In this document: in pieces, positions 29,534-37,593 of the stretch
How positions within the stretch are numbered: the stretch's first letter is position 1
Layout: each line of letters opens with the position of its first letter
From: a virus
Virus record (IMG/VR): IMGVR_UViG_3300010160_000023
Coordinates: 1-64,000 of that record
Strand: one strand, 5' to 3'
Length of the DNA: 64,000 nucleotides
Position numbers and translations under genes: made by a program
Notes under the pieces: generated by a model
The model's input: only the letters and a program-made list of their open reading frames with translations
What the model was told of the DNA's origin: nothing
Database searches by the model: none

Positions 29534-30640
29534 TTAAAAGTAGTTATTATCATCAGCAGTATTATCAATCCACTTGGTCTCGGAATATGTTCCGCTAGCT
29601 GTCATCTTAAACTTATTGAAGGTTTGGAAGCTATAGCTGATTGTGGCATTGCCACCGCCAGTATCTCCACCACTGTAGTTTACTGATGTTAGCTTATTCT
29701 TGCCTCCAAGATCTAGTGTTAGATAATCATTTACTCCGGTACCACATAGATTAATAATGATAGTCTTGTCAGTTAGATTTGTATAAGTCTGACCACAACC
29801 AGTCTTCGATGCAAAGTCATCAGCATTTACATAATCTCCATCACTAGCGGTAACAGAAAATTCTGATGTTACTTGTACTGGGAAGTTAACATAGCGGAAG
29901 TATGGAGCCATACGACCTAGTTCATAGATAGCTTCACGACCAAGGTCAGAACTAATAGTCACCTGTTGTACATATGGTCTATTAACACTACGACCAGATG
30001 GAATTGGGATACCAGCAGTACCAGTTGGTAGAGTTGAACCAGCAATATTAACATTATATCTCTTAACAACTGATGGAGCCTTACTCCATTTTGTTGGATT
30101 AGTTCCTGTTGGATTAAATTCTGACATACTAAAAACACTTCCAGTATTCCATACTTTATTATTGCCTACTAGAGTAACTTCTTCTGTGGCATTACCTTCG
30201 ACTGGTAGTGTATAGCTAAATCTTGAAAGATACATACCACTACAATCAACATAGTGACTAGCATTTCCTGTTGCTGCTGTAACACTATCAGCATAGATAC
30301 CAAGACGGAAATTAACACGATTATTAACAATTTCTGCCATATCCTTCGCATTAGCTCCGGCAACAGAGCCGCTTCCTCCCATGCAAATTAAATATAGCGG
30401 AGGAGTTCCATCAAGAACCTTATTGAGAGTAACTTCAACTTCTGGAACATTTTCTAGATTGTCATAAAGTTCTAGCTGACCAAGCTGGAAAACTTGCTGT
30501 AAGTTGAAATTTGTGGTCATACCTACGCTTTGTAAGCCTTGTGGAGCGACCCATCCGTTATAGACAGATGACCCGTCGCTATTTTGTGGCTGTAAAAGAA
30601 CTGCTTGACTGGCGTAATAAATTCTATTATTTGCTGGCAT
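29534..30640 (-). CDS. Major tail tube protein
   Basis: 368 residues; ATG at 30640 after GGAGAAGAGTC. The beta-rich sequence begins RIYYASQAVLLQPQ and has the conserved style of siphophage tube proteins: SVGMTTNFNLQQVFQLGQLE near 40-55, VEVTLNKVLDGTPPLYLI near 70-85, and an Ig-like C-terminal portion. It lies directly upstream of the assembly genes and tape measure, matching standard tail gene order. It has its own GTGTAT late-promoter motif about 80 bases upstream, as expected for an abundant protein. No sheath gene lies next to it, which favours a non-contractile tail. Confidence 0.8.
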   Translation of the reverse strand: MPANNRIYYASQAVLLQPQNSDGSSVYNGWVAPQGLQSVGMTTNFNLQQVFQLGQLELYDNLENVPEVEVTLNKVLDGTPPLYLICMGGSGSVAGANAKDMAEIVNNRVNFRLGIYADSVTAATGNASHYVDCSGMYLSRFSYTLPVEGNATEEVTLVGNNKVWNTGSVFSMSEFNPTGTNPTKWSKAPSVVKRYNVNIAGSTLPTGTAGIPIPSGRSVNRPYVQQVTISSDLGREAIYELGRMAPYFRYVNFPVQVTSEFSVTASDGDYVNADDFASKTGCGQTYTNLTDKTIIINLCGTGVNDYLTLDLGGKNKLTSVNYSGGDTGGGNATISYSFQTFNKFKMTASGTYSETKWIDNTADDNNYF

Positions 30641-30720
30641 GACTCTTCTCCGTTAATGAAATTGAGAATAAGATGTGGGTTATATGGCCTTATATTTTGA
30701 GTTTAAACATCTAGTTAGAG

Positions 30721-30728
30721 ATACACCA
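30721..30728 (-). promoter_or_regulatory. Late promoter motif (TGGTGTAT) upstream of tail tube gene
   Basis: Minus-strand TTGGTGTATCTC lies in the 101-base gap before the tail tube gene, about 80 bases from its start. It shares the GTGTA core with eight other sites upstream of structural genes. Confidence 0.45.
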
Positions 30729-30741
30729 ATATTAATAAGGA

Positions 30742-31680
30742 TCAAGGAAAAATTTCAATAGTCCAACGAACAACTCCATTATACAAACTATGACTAAAAG
30801 CATTTAGTTCTGATAATGATGATTGTTTAATATTGCATTTTTTAAGAATATAAAGAGGATTTGTAGATAGCTTATCATAATTTAGCCGATTTGGGTTGGG
30901 TTCTCCGCTAAAGTTTAAACTATTCACATTATTTTTGATAACTTTATTTATATTGTATAGATATAGAACTTTATCTTTTTGTAATAAAAGAGTATCTATT
31001 ATAGAATTTCTATGAACAGGATTTTCGGTAAAAACATGGAGCAGAAGATCCTGTTGGATGATATTCTCTGTTGTTCCTAATTCGTATGGGGTTAAGACTG
31101 TTCTTGGGGTGGTTTCTATGATGATTGCTGGTAATTGTATTCTATGATTTGATGTTATGCTAAGATCAGGATCAGTTTTGAAATTAGCCGAATTGTAAGT
31201 TTCTGTTTGCAATTCTTTCCACCAAACTGATTCATTAGCTTTATATACTTGAACATATCTATATGAATAATTTAATGAGACATTACTATTTGAAGATACT
31301 GGATTATCAAATGTTACTCTACCCAAAGGATAATTCATGCGATATGTATAATTGCCGCTACCTGTTGGTGCTGGTAAAAAAGTATTATTTAGGTAAATTC
31401 CCGATATTCTTACTGGGGAAGAATTGTTATGAACCACTCCACTCTCATAAACCCACTCTTTTCTCTGTGTCTCCCATACCTTATTTGCTGGTTTTGCTGG
31501 ATCTACTACAGTTTTCATCTGGTGAAAATTACCACCTAAAAAACCACTAGTAGGAATATTAACATTGATAAATCCTCCAATATTAAGAAAGGACCAATCT
31601 AAAAAGCTCTTTATATTATCTTCTAATGAAGAAATAACATTTCTTTGTCCTATATCTGATACATTATGGAATGATGTCAT
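30742..31680 (-). CDS. Putative tail completion/head-tail joining protein
   Basis: 312 residues; start and preceding stop overlap as ATGA at 31677-31680. The beta-rich sequence has a segment (YTYRMNYPLGRVTFDNPV then NSNVSLNYSYRYVQVY) seen in phage neck or tail-completion proteins. The C-terminal half includes PAIIIETTPRTVLTPYELG and ends in VVRWTIEIFP. It lies between connector and tube genes, where tail terminator or joining proteins are encoded. The assignment to that class rests on position and style. Confidence 0.6.
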   Translation of the reverse strand: MTSFHNVSDIGQRNVISSLEDNIKSFLDWSFLNIGGFINVNIPTSGFLGGNFHQMKTVVDPAKPANKVWETQRKEWVYESGVVHNNSSPVRISGIYLNNTFLPAPTGSGNYTYRMNYPLGRVTFDNPVSSNSNVSLNYSYRYVQVYKANESVWWKELQTETYNSANFKTDPDLSITSNHRIQLPAIIIETTPRTVLTPYELGTTENIIQQDLLLHVFTENPVHRNSIIDTLLLQKDKVLYLYNINKVIKNNVNSLNFSGEPNPNRLNYDKLSTNPLYILKKCNIKQSSLSELNAFSHSLYNGVVRWTIEIFP

Positions 31681-32321
31681 ATATTATTCTCTATCGTTTT
31701 TTGTATAATATCTCCAACCTGTTTTTCTATCCTGTCTATTGCTCTTGTTGTCCAGTTATTCGTTATGGTTCCTACGAATGCTGGTGGAACTCTCCAGTTA
31801 TTATTAGACCCAACCATAACAGCCATACCTGTTCTAGAATTGGGATTAGGTCCAAGCTCCACGTCGAATTTTCTAACAATAATTTCATTACCTTTATATA
31901 GTAGCCACTCTAACCAAGGCAAGGAATATCCTCTTTCATTATCAGTTACTATAGCGCTATTATCTGATACTACTCCTCCCATATCATCAGCCTTCAAAGC
32001 AGTTAGCTTAAATCCTCCCTTAAGTCCTAAACTAGATATTGCAATCGGTATCATATCTATATTAGTACTCTCTGCTAACTTCTGTACCACCTGATCTACA
32101 GCAGTTGGGTCTGGTATTCCAAACTGTAGTCTAAGATCTCCATGAGCTAAAGACTCATACTCAGGTTCTTGTTTTAGAGCTTGAGCTAAAGCTATTTTAA
32201 TTTTATCTAAAATACCAGGTCTAGATTTTGCCATAACAATATCTAAATCTTTTTTAAGACTTTGAAATATTTGTTGTCTGATAACAGCATCAGATTCTAA
32301 TAAGCTAACTGTTATTTTCAT
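31677..32321 (-). CDS. Putative neck/tail completion protein
   Basis: 214 residues from the ATG at 32321, which overlaps the upstream stop as ATGA; an in-frame TTG four codons earlier is less likely. The N-terminal half is helical (LDIVMAKSRPGILDKIKIALAQAL). The C-terminal part has NPNSRTGMAVMVGSNNNWRVPPAF, a beta segment seen in phage head-tail joining or minor tail proteins. It sits in a tightly overlapped neck gene cluster. The exact role is inferred from synteny only. Confidence 0.6.
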   Translation of the reverse strand: MKITVSLLESDAVIRQQIFQSLKKDLDIVMAKSRPGILDKIKIALAQALKQEPEYESLAHGDLRLQFGIPDPTAVDQVVQKLAESTNIDMIPIAISSLGLKGGFKLTALKADDMGGVVSDNSAIVTDNERGYSLPWLEWLLYKGNEIIVRKFDVELGPNPNSRTGMAVMVGSNNNWRVPPAFVGTITNNWTTRAIDRIEKQVGDIIQKTIENNI

Positions 32322-32839
32322 TTTCTTTTCCAAAGAGTAATGATATATCTATTATCTCCAAATCCGCAAGGTTGAGGATCTCCAGCTCTTTGATAAACAT
32401 AAGATCCATATTTTTCAATAGCAGAATCAAAAACTATTTCATTAGCATCTCGAATCTTTGGCATTAATGAAATATTACAATAAGTCTGAACCATACCATC
32501 TACAATATTAACATTAGCATTATTTAAGAAATACTTACTATCAAAAATTACTCCAAGATATATAATGTCTTGAGTATCATTTGTCGAGACTCCCATCCCC
32601 CCGCATACTGGACAAATAGTATTATCTGGAAAACGTACTGGTCCTGTTCCATTGTAGAGATTTGCTGAGAGTCTACTAATGCTATCAAATAAACAATTAT
32701 TACATAACTTCTGTTCTGTGCTACTATATTTTACAGAACACTTGACGGTTAGAGAATTTTGCTCTAAAAGACTGTCAATAGCATCATTAAATACCTTTTT
32801 AAAATCAGAAGAGATTATTCCACTAAAAAGATTACTCAT
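32318..32839 (-). CDS. Neck-region protein with two CxxC motifs
   Basis: 173 residues; the start overlaps the upstream stop as TAATG. Two Cys pairs (CNNC near 43-46 and CPVC near 76-79) suggest a zinc-binding knuckle. The rest is beta-rich (YLGVIFDSKYFLNNANVNIVDG). Such small Cys-pair proteins occur in phage neck clusters, so a head-closure or connector role is plausible. No enzyme motif is visible. Confidence 0.6.
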   Translation of the reverse strand: MSNLFSGIISSDFKKVFNDAIDSLLEQNSLTVKCSVKYSSTEQKLCNNCLFDSISRLSANLYNGTGPVRFPDNTICPVCGGMGVSTNDTQDIIYLGVIFDSKYFLNNANVNIVDGMVQTYCNISLMPKIRDANEIVFDSAIEKYGSYVYQRAGDPQPCGFGDNRYIITLWKRK

Positions 32840-33036
32840 TATGAACCTACTTTTACAGAGATCGGGGCTGAGTCATTTATTGATATTTTTTGTTTTTCAT
32901 TAGAAGGAGTTCTATACGGACTATTGCTTTGTTGAATTTTAACATGGTTTCTTATAGTACTATATTCTTTGATATATAGACTATTAACTCGTATAGAGAT
33001 CGGATTATTGGTTGTAAGAATCTGTGATATGTTCAT
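32839..33036 (-). CDS. Small neck-region protein (65 aa)
   Basis: ATG at 33036 overlaps the upstream stop as TAATG, and its own stop overlaps the next start in the same way. An earlier in-frame start at 33063 would overlap more and is unlikely. The 65 residues (MNISQILTTNNPISIRVNSL at the N-terminus) are beta-rich without a recognised family. The perfect coupling on both sides supports a real gene. Confidence 0.6.
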   Translation of the reverse strand: MNISQILTTNNPISIRVNSLYIKEYSTIRNHVKIQQSNSPYRTPSNEKQKISINDSAPISVKVGS

Positions 33037-33953
33037 TATTTGTAGGTGATAATTAATTTCCAAGAGTCAATAGTACCAGATGTTCCAATATCATCATCAA
33101 TAACGCAAAACTTCCATTGTCCATTAACAGCATTATTAAAAAGATGATCGAAACTACTTAATAGTGTTTCTCCATTATATCGAGTGGTATTAGTCTTATT
33201 AGAAATATTACAATATGCTCCACTATTGATATTATTAATGTAAGTCCCTGATGCTGCTTTATTAGAAAACATAAAGCTAAAACCAGGAGCATAATTTTTT
33301 ATCTTATTATGAGACGATAATAAAATTTTATTGCCAGAAGGAGGAGCTAAAAGAAGAGTAAGATCTTGTGGACTATTGTGTCTTAGTCCGTTGATAGCAA
33401 GCTCTATATTTTCAATAAGTCTAGTGTCATTTGTGCTTATGCTTCCGCTCACAGCTCCCATATCTGGAATAGTTAAAGAACCACCATCATAAACTGCTGA
33501 ATAGATATCTAATTTACCACATTCAATATTACAAACATTAGCTTGAAATCCCGCCGTGGTACTGGCACAGTCAGATAATGCTGGATCAATATTTCTTCTT
33601 GCAATAGAAATAGTTCCTGTAGCTAGCCTGTAGGTTTTTAATCCACTATTAGGATATTGCTCATTTGGCTCTTGTAAATCCAAATCATAGACAGCACTAC
33701 CAAAAGCATATGTTGTTGTTGTTTTTGAAGGTATCCTGAGTATGATTTGTCCCAAAGTATCTGTGGTCATACTATAAGCAGAACCGTCGTACTTGTTGGA
33801 GAAAGAGAGGATATTGTTAGCATCTGTTCTGTATTGTAGTAAAACACACCAGTTTGTTAGATCTACTGAGGCTCCATTACTATCATAGTACTGAAAGATA
33901 ATCTCAAAAGCAGATCCTTGTTCGATAACAAAATTATAATTGATAGCTGGCAT
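33036..33953 (-). CDS. Virion protein with BppU-like N-terminal domain and proprotein-convertase P-domain
   Basis: 305 residues. Residues 1-125 (NYNFVIEQGSAFEIIFQYYD, then VDLTNWCVLLQYRTD) are clearly paralogous to the 135-residue gene at 45708-46115 and match a beta domain common in phage baseplate/fibre proteins. Residues about 160-305 match the P/Homo-B domain: an early DLTLLLAPPSGNKILLSSHN segment, a GETLLSSFDHLFNNAVNG-W core and a terminal TSGTIDSWKLIITY. P-domains are known from bacterial proteases and adhesins and are unusual in a neck-region phage gene. It may mediate surface binding or decoration. ATG at 33953, nine bases after the preceding stop. Confidence 0.75.
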   Translation of the reverse strand: MPAINYNFVIEQGSAFEIIFQYYDSNGASVDLTNWCVLLQYRTDANNILSFSNKYDGSAYSMTTDTLGQIILRIPSKTTTTYAFGSAVYDLDLQEPNEQYPNSGLKTYRLATGTISIARRNIDPALSDCASTTAGFQANVCNIECGKLDIYSAVYDGGSLTIPDMGAVSGSISTNDTRLIENIELAINGLRHNSPQDLTLLLAPPSGNKILLSSHNKIKNYAPGFSFMFSNKAASGTYINNINSGAYCNISNKTNTTRYNGETLLSSFDHLFNNAVNGQWKFCVIDDDIGTSGTIDSWKLIITYK

Positions 33954-33962
33954 AAATTTCCT

Positions 33963-34484
33963 TTAAGAATAAAGATCTCTACTTCGGTATGGACTCATTT
34001 GTATTGATCTTGGATCAAACTTATTACCCACAAAGGGACTGAGGATAGATCTGACAGTATTAGCATTACCAAATTCATACTGACTTCTCAGTTCTTGATA
34101 CAGGGCGCAGGGGCCTTGGTTTATAATAGTCTCGTAACCTCTTAAGCTTCCAGCAACACTTAAATTGGCAGATCCTAGAGATGCTCTGATGCCTTCCATT
34201 GCTGCTTTGGTTCTTAAAGAGCTATGGTCTAGCAAACACGAAGCTTTGAGTGCAACGAAACCAATAAAGTCAACATCTTTGGCTTGCATGGTTGTTGGGT
34301 CGGGAGAAATATTAGGATTGGCAATATCTATAATGTAAGTATTGACCAAATTTATTTCTCTTGTTACATACTGAGCGGCGACAACTATTAATTGCTGAAC
34401 TCTTTCGTCGCTATATGTGGGTTGATCACTTAAGTCATTTATTAATGATCTGACTATAATAGGGATCTCAATTTGCCAACTCAT
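33963..34484 (-). CDS. Head-tail connector (adaptor) protein
   Basis: 173 residues; ATG at 34484. A helical N-terminal half (IVRSLINDLSDQPTYSDERV, QLIVVAAQYVTREINL) and the motif DVDFIGFVALKASCLLDHSS fit gp6/gp15-like head-tail adaptors. It is the first gene of the neck/tail operon. The GGTGTATTA late-promoter motif lies about 37 bases upstream, in the divergent intergenic region shared with the carbohydrate operon. Confidence 0.7.
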   Translation of the reverse strand: MSWQIEIPIIVRSLINDLSDQPTYSDERVQQLIVVAAQYVTREINLVNTYIIDIANPNISPDPTTMQAKDVDFIGFVALKASCLLDHSSLRTKAAMEGIRASLGSANLSVAGSLRGYETIINQGPCALYQELRSQYEFGNANTVRSILSPFVGNKFDPRSIQMSPYRSRDLYS

Positions 34485-34520
34485 GGTTTGACCCTTTTAA
34501 GTAATATAATCTCTAGTCTT

Positions 34521-34529
34521 TAATACACC
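34521..34529 (-). promoter_or_regulatory. Late promoter motif (GGTGTATTA) for the neck/tail operon
   Basis: Minus-strand AGGTGTATTAAAGAC lies about 37 bases before the connector start. It forms one arm of an inverted repeat whose other arm (34541-34550) faces the divergent operon. The core matches the other structural-region sites. Confidence 0.6.
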
Positions 34530-34540
34530 TGATCATGATT

Positions 34541-34550
34541 GGTGTACTAT
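34541..34550 (+). promoter_or_regulatory. Late promoter motif (GGTGTACTAT) for the carbohydrate operon
   Basis: The plus-strand copy of the motif points toward the gene at 34660, about 110 bases away. The two arms, ACACC and GGTGT, flank TGATCATGATT. This implies that the inserted plus-strand operon is expressed together with the late genes. Confidence 0.5.
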
Positions 34551-34659
34551 TTAAAATTAATTGGCTAATAGTGAATTCCTTATAAAATCTGGTAGACTTT
34601 TTATTGATTTCTTTCTACTATAAGAAAGATCATGTTAAAAATACTTTTAAGTAACCTAT

Positions 34660-35643
34660 ATGCTTTGTCAACTATCATTAAAAAATCAAGGATTCGTTAA
34701 TCCTTTACTTGTTCCTCTGCCAGATTCTATTGGCCCCTCTTTAAGCAATCCTAGCATCTTGGTTTCTAGAAATGATGAAATTCTTGTAAATATCAGAAAT
34801 TTAAACTATGTTCTTTATCATAGTGAAAATGGACTATTTGAGCATAGCTGGGGGCCTTTGTGCTATTTACATAAAGAAAATGATCAAAGACTAGTTACTA
34901 ATAATATTTTATGTAAATTAGATTCTGACTACAATATAGTATCTCATCAGACTATTGATACCTCCTTTTTAGACGAAACTCCTATGTGGGAATTTGTTGG
35001 CTTAGAGGATGGTAGGTTAGTTGAATGGGAGAATAAATTATTTTTGAGTGGAGTAAGGAGAGATACTACAACTAATGGTGTTGGAAGAATGGAACTATCG
35101 GAGATAGTACATAAGAAAGATAAAACCATAGAAAAAAGTAGATTGAGAATACCAGCACCGGGAAATAACGATAGTTATTGCGAAAAAAATTGGATGCCAA
35201 TATTAAATAAGCCATATACCTATATTAAATGGACTAATCCTACAGAAGTGGTTGAGGTTAATCCACAAGATAAGACCTGTAAAACTATTGTGATCACAGA
35301 CAGGAAGTCTGTGGATACCAACTTAGATTTACGTGGAGGATCTCAGGTTATATTTTTAAATGGATATTATTTAGCTATAGTTCATGAAGTGGTCTTGTAC
35401 AACTCTGAAGCAGGGAGAAAGAATGCTGATTATAGTCATAGATTTGTTGTCTGGAATGATAGTTTTGAACTAGTTGAGGTATCTGACTCATTTAAGTTTA
35501 TGGGGGCCAAGATTGAGTTTTGTTGTGGATTAGCAGAAGTTGCTGATAAATTATTGATCACTTTCGGATTTCAAGATAATGCAGCATATCTCTTGGGTAT
35601 GCCTAAAAATCTCTTAGGACAATTTTTAAAAATATATGAATAA
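34660..35643 (+). CDS. GH130-like five-bladed beta-propeller protein
   Basis: 327 residues. Repeated propeller signatures are visible: WEFVGLEDGRLVEWENKLFL, EKNWMPI, LRGGSQVIFLNGYYLAIVHE, YSHRFVVWNDSFELVEVS and KIEFCCGLAEVADKLLITFG. This pattern matches GH130-like (mannoside phosphorylase-type) propellers, which in bacteria are often encoded beside glycosyltransferases and methyltransferases, as here. Phosphorylase activity cannot be confirmed by eye; binding or glycan trimming are alternatives. The start lacks a strong RBS (AAGTAACCTAT precedes it), and a 22-codon ORF begins at 34632 in another frame. It heads a four-gene operon with overlapping junctions. Confidence 0.7.
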   Translation: MLCQLSLKNQGFVNPLLVPLPDSIGPSLSNPSILVSRNDEILVNIRNLNYVLYHSENGLFEHSWGPLCYLHKENDQRLVTNNILCKLDSDYNIVSHQTIDTSFLDETPMWEFVGLEDGRLVEWENKLFLSGVRRDTTTNGVGRMELSEIVHKKDKTIEKSRLRIPAPGNNDSYCEKNWMPILNKPYTYIKWTNPTEVVEVNPQDKTCKTIVITDRKSVDTNLDLRGGSQVIFLNGYYLAIVHEVVLYNSEAGRKNADYSHRFVVWNDSFELVEVSDSFKFMGAKIEFCCGLAEVADKLLITFGFQDNAAYLLGMPKNLLGQFLKIYE

Positions 35644-36883
35644 AGAACTAATCGATTATATTAATGATCCAAAAAATGCTCTGGTTAATTTTTATTTAGC
35701 TAACTGGTATGATGAACAGTCCCATGCCTCTCCTGCTTGTAGCTATTATCTAAGATGCTCAGAACTAACAGAAGATAAATCTTTAGCATATGAGTGCTTA
35801 TTGAGATTATATCTCTGTTATAGAAACCTATCTAATAGAGACTATACATGTGAAAATTTATTAAAAAGTGCTCTTCATTTATGTCCACAAAAACCAGAAG
35901 CTTATTTCTTCCTAAGTCAATTCTATGAATATAAAAGTAATTGGATGGACTCCTATTTATACTCATCATTAGGATTAGAGCTTTCTGATTGTGAGCCTTC
36001 AAACCTTAAAAAGAACTTGGGTTATGAATCGAAATATATGCTTCTTTTTCAAAAAGCCGTAAGTTCATGGTGGTATGGAAAGCCAAAGGAATCGAGGATG
36101 CTTTTTAGACAATTAAAGGATGAGTATGGTGATGTTCTTAATGATTACTATTTCAAACTAATTGAAAAAAATCTTATAAATTTAGGTTCTGGGTCAGATG
36201 CTGAAAGTTCTGTTCGATATAAAAAATCAAAGTACGATCTTAGGTTTAAGTTCGAGGGTTGTGAGAATATTGAAGAAAATTTTTCTCAGGTTTGTCAGGA
36301 TCTGTTCGTTCTTTCTGCTCTGAACGGGAAAAAGAATGGAACATACCTGGAAATAGGTTCTGCTCATTCTTATCACAATAGCAACACGGCGCTATTAGAA
36401 AATCTTGGATGGACAGGCATAGGACTAGAAATGAATCCAGAGCTAGCAGATATGCATAAAAAAGAAAGAAAGAATACTGTCTTGTGTGAGAATGCACTAA
36501 AGATAGACTATGAAAAGCTATTAGTTGAAAACTTTACAGATAATACTATTGATTACTTGCAACTAGATATTGAACCATCTAGTAATACGTTTGAGGCTCT
36601 GCTATTGATTCCTTTTGATAAATATCAATTTAGGGTAATAACTTATGAGCATGATCATTATGTAGATATGAGTAGATCATACCGAGAAAAGAGTAGAAGA
36701 TATTTAAAGAGCATAGGATATACTCTAGTGTTTAATGATATAGCCCCTAATGAGGGATGTACTTTTGAAGATTGGTGGGTAAAGGCTGATCTTGTAGACC
36801 AGAATACTTTGCAAAATCTAATGTCTTATCAAAAACAAGAAATAAATCTAGCAAAAGATCTAATGATTAAAGGGGAATTATGA
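35636..36883 (+). CDS. TPR protein fused to FkbM-family methyltransferase
   Basis: 415 residues; overlaps the upstream gene by eight bases. The first 190 residues form helical repeats of TPR type (ACSYYLRCSELTEDKSLAYE, CPQKPEAYFFLSQFYEYKS). Residues about 215-380 form an FkbM-like SAM-dependent methyltransferase: QDLFVLSALNGKKNGTYLEI then GSAHSYHNSNTALLENLGW (SAM loop), IGLEMNP, and DYLQLDIE. FkbM proteins O-methylate sugars and metabolites. Position between a propeller and a glycosyltransferase suggests glycan methylation. The target, host envelope or virion, is unknown. Confidence 0.8.
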   Translation: MNKELIDYINDPKNALVNFYLANWYDEQSHASPACSYYLRCSELTEDKSLAYECLLRLYLCYRNLSNRDYTCENLLKSALHLCPQKPEAYFFLSQFYEYKSNWMDSYLYSSLGLELSDCEPSNLKKNLGYESKYMLLFQKAVSSWWYGKPKESRMLFRQLKDEYGDVLNDYYFKLIEKNLINLGSGSDAESSVRYKKSKYDLRFKFEGCENIEENFSQVCQDLFVLSALNGKKNGTYLEIGSAHSYHNSNTALLENLGWTGIGLEMNPELADMHKKERKNTVLCENALKIDYEKLLVENFTDNTIDYLQLDIEPSSNTFEALLLIPFDKYQFRVITYEHDHYVDMSRSYREKSRRYLKSIGYTLVFNDIAPNEGCTFEDWWVKADLVDQNTLQNLMSYQKQEINLAKDLMIKGEL

Positions 36884-37593
36884 TTATTTCATATTGTTCT
36901 CAAGTTAAAAATAGATTTTATCAGTTTCAACAAACTTTTTTTCATAATATAAATCATATTAAGAATAATCCAGACACTGAATGGATCATTGTGGATTGTG
37001 ATTCAAGAGATGGATTGTATCAGTATATGTCAAAATTTGGAATCTCCGATAGAGTTCATTATCATAGAACATTAAATTATCATAGTTATTCAATTCCAGT
37101 TGCTAAGAATTTAGCCGTGCGGTTGAGTTCTGGGGATTATGTGTTTAATTTAGATATTGACAACTATATTGGAAATGCCACAAGTCAAATAAAAAGCCTG
37201 GGAACAAAAATTGGCGTATGTTGTGATATTTTTAAGCGTGGAGTTTATGGTAGGATAGGATGTTCTAGAAAAATTTTTAATATAGTCGGGGGTTATGATG
37301 AATCTTTTTTACCGGCTGGAAAACACGATACTGATTTTATATCTAGATGCAAATTAATTAATTATTATTTTAAACATATTCCATGTATGATTAATCCAAT
37401 CTCAAACTCTAAAATAGAAACCACCCTTAATACTGGTAGTGATTTGAATTGGGATAATATGAATGATCTGAATGGAGAAAAAATGAAATATAATATAAAG
37501 AATAAAATACACTGCCCAAATAAAAAATTTACAAGCTGCGATTTAGAATACAATTTTACTAAAAAAATTACACTATCTGAGGAGATAATATAA
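36880..37593 (+). CDS. GT-A (family 2-like) glycosyltransferase
   Basis: 237 residues; starts by ATGA overlap with the methyltransferase gene. Motifs are EWIIVDCDSRDG (residues 34-45), a KNLAVRLSSGDYVFNLDIDN stretch (76-95) carrying a DxD nucleotide-sugar/metal-binding motif at 92-94, and GGYDESFLPAGKHDTDFI near 138-155, the usual acceptor-loop region. This is a compact single-domain enzyme without membrane segments. It probably transfers a sugar from a nucleotide donor to a glycan or protein; the acceptor is unknown. The GDP-mannose dehydratase at 54.2-55.2 kb could supply a donor. Confidence 0.75.
   Translation: MIISYCSQVKNRFYQFQQTFFHNINHIKNNPDTEWIIVDCDSRDGLYQYMSKFGISDRVHYHRTLNYHSYSIPVAKNLAVRLSSGDYVFNLDIDNYIGNATSQIKSLGTKIGVCCDIFKRGVYGRIGCSRKIFNIVGGYDESFLPAGKHDTDFISRCKLINYYFKHIPCMINPISNSKIETTLNTGSDLNWDNMNDLNGEKMKYNIKNKIHCPNKKFTSCDLEYNFTKKITLSEEII

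Noticed and set aside
34632-34700. 22-codon ORF before the propeller gene
   Set aside because: Weak RBS and it overlaps the propeller gene; not enough support for a leader peptide.
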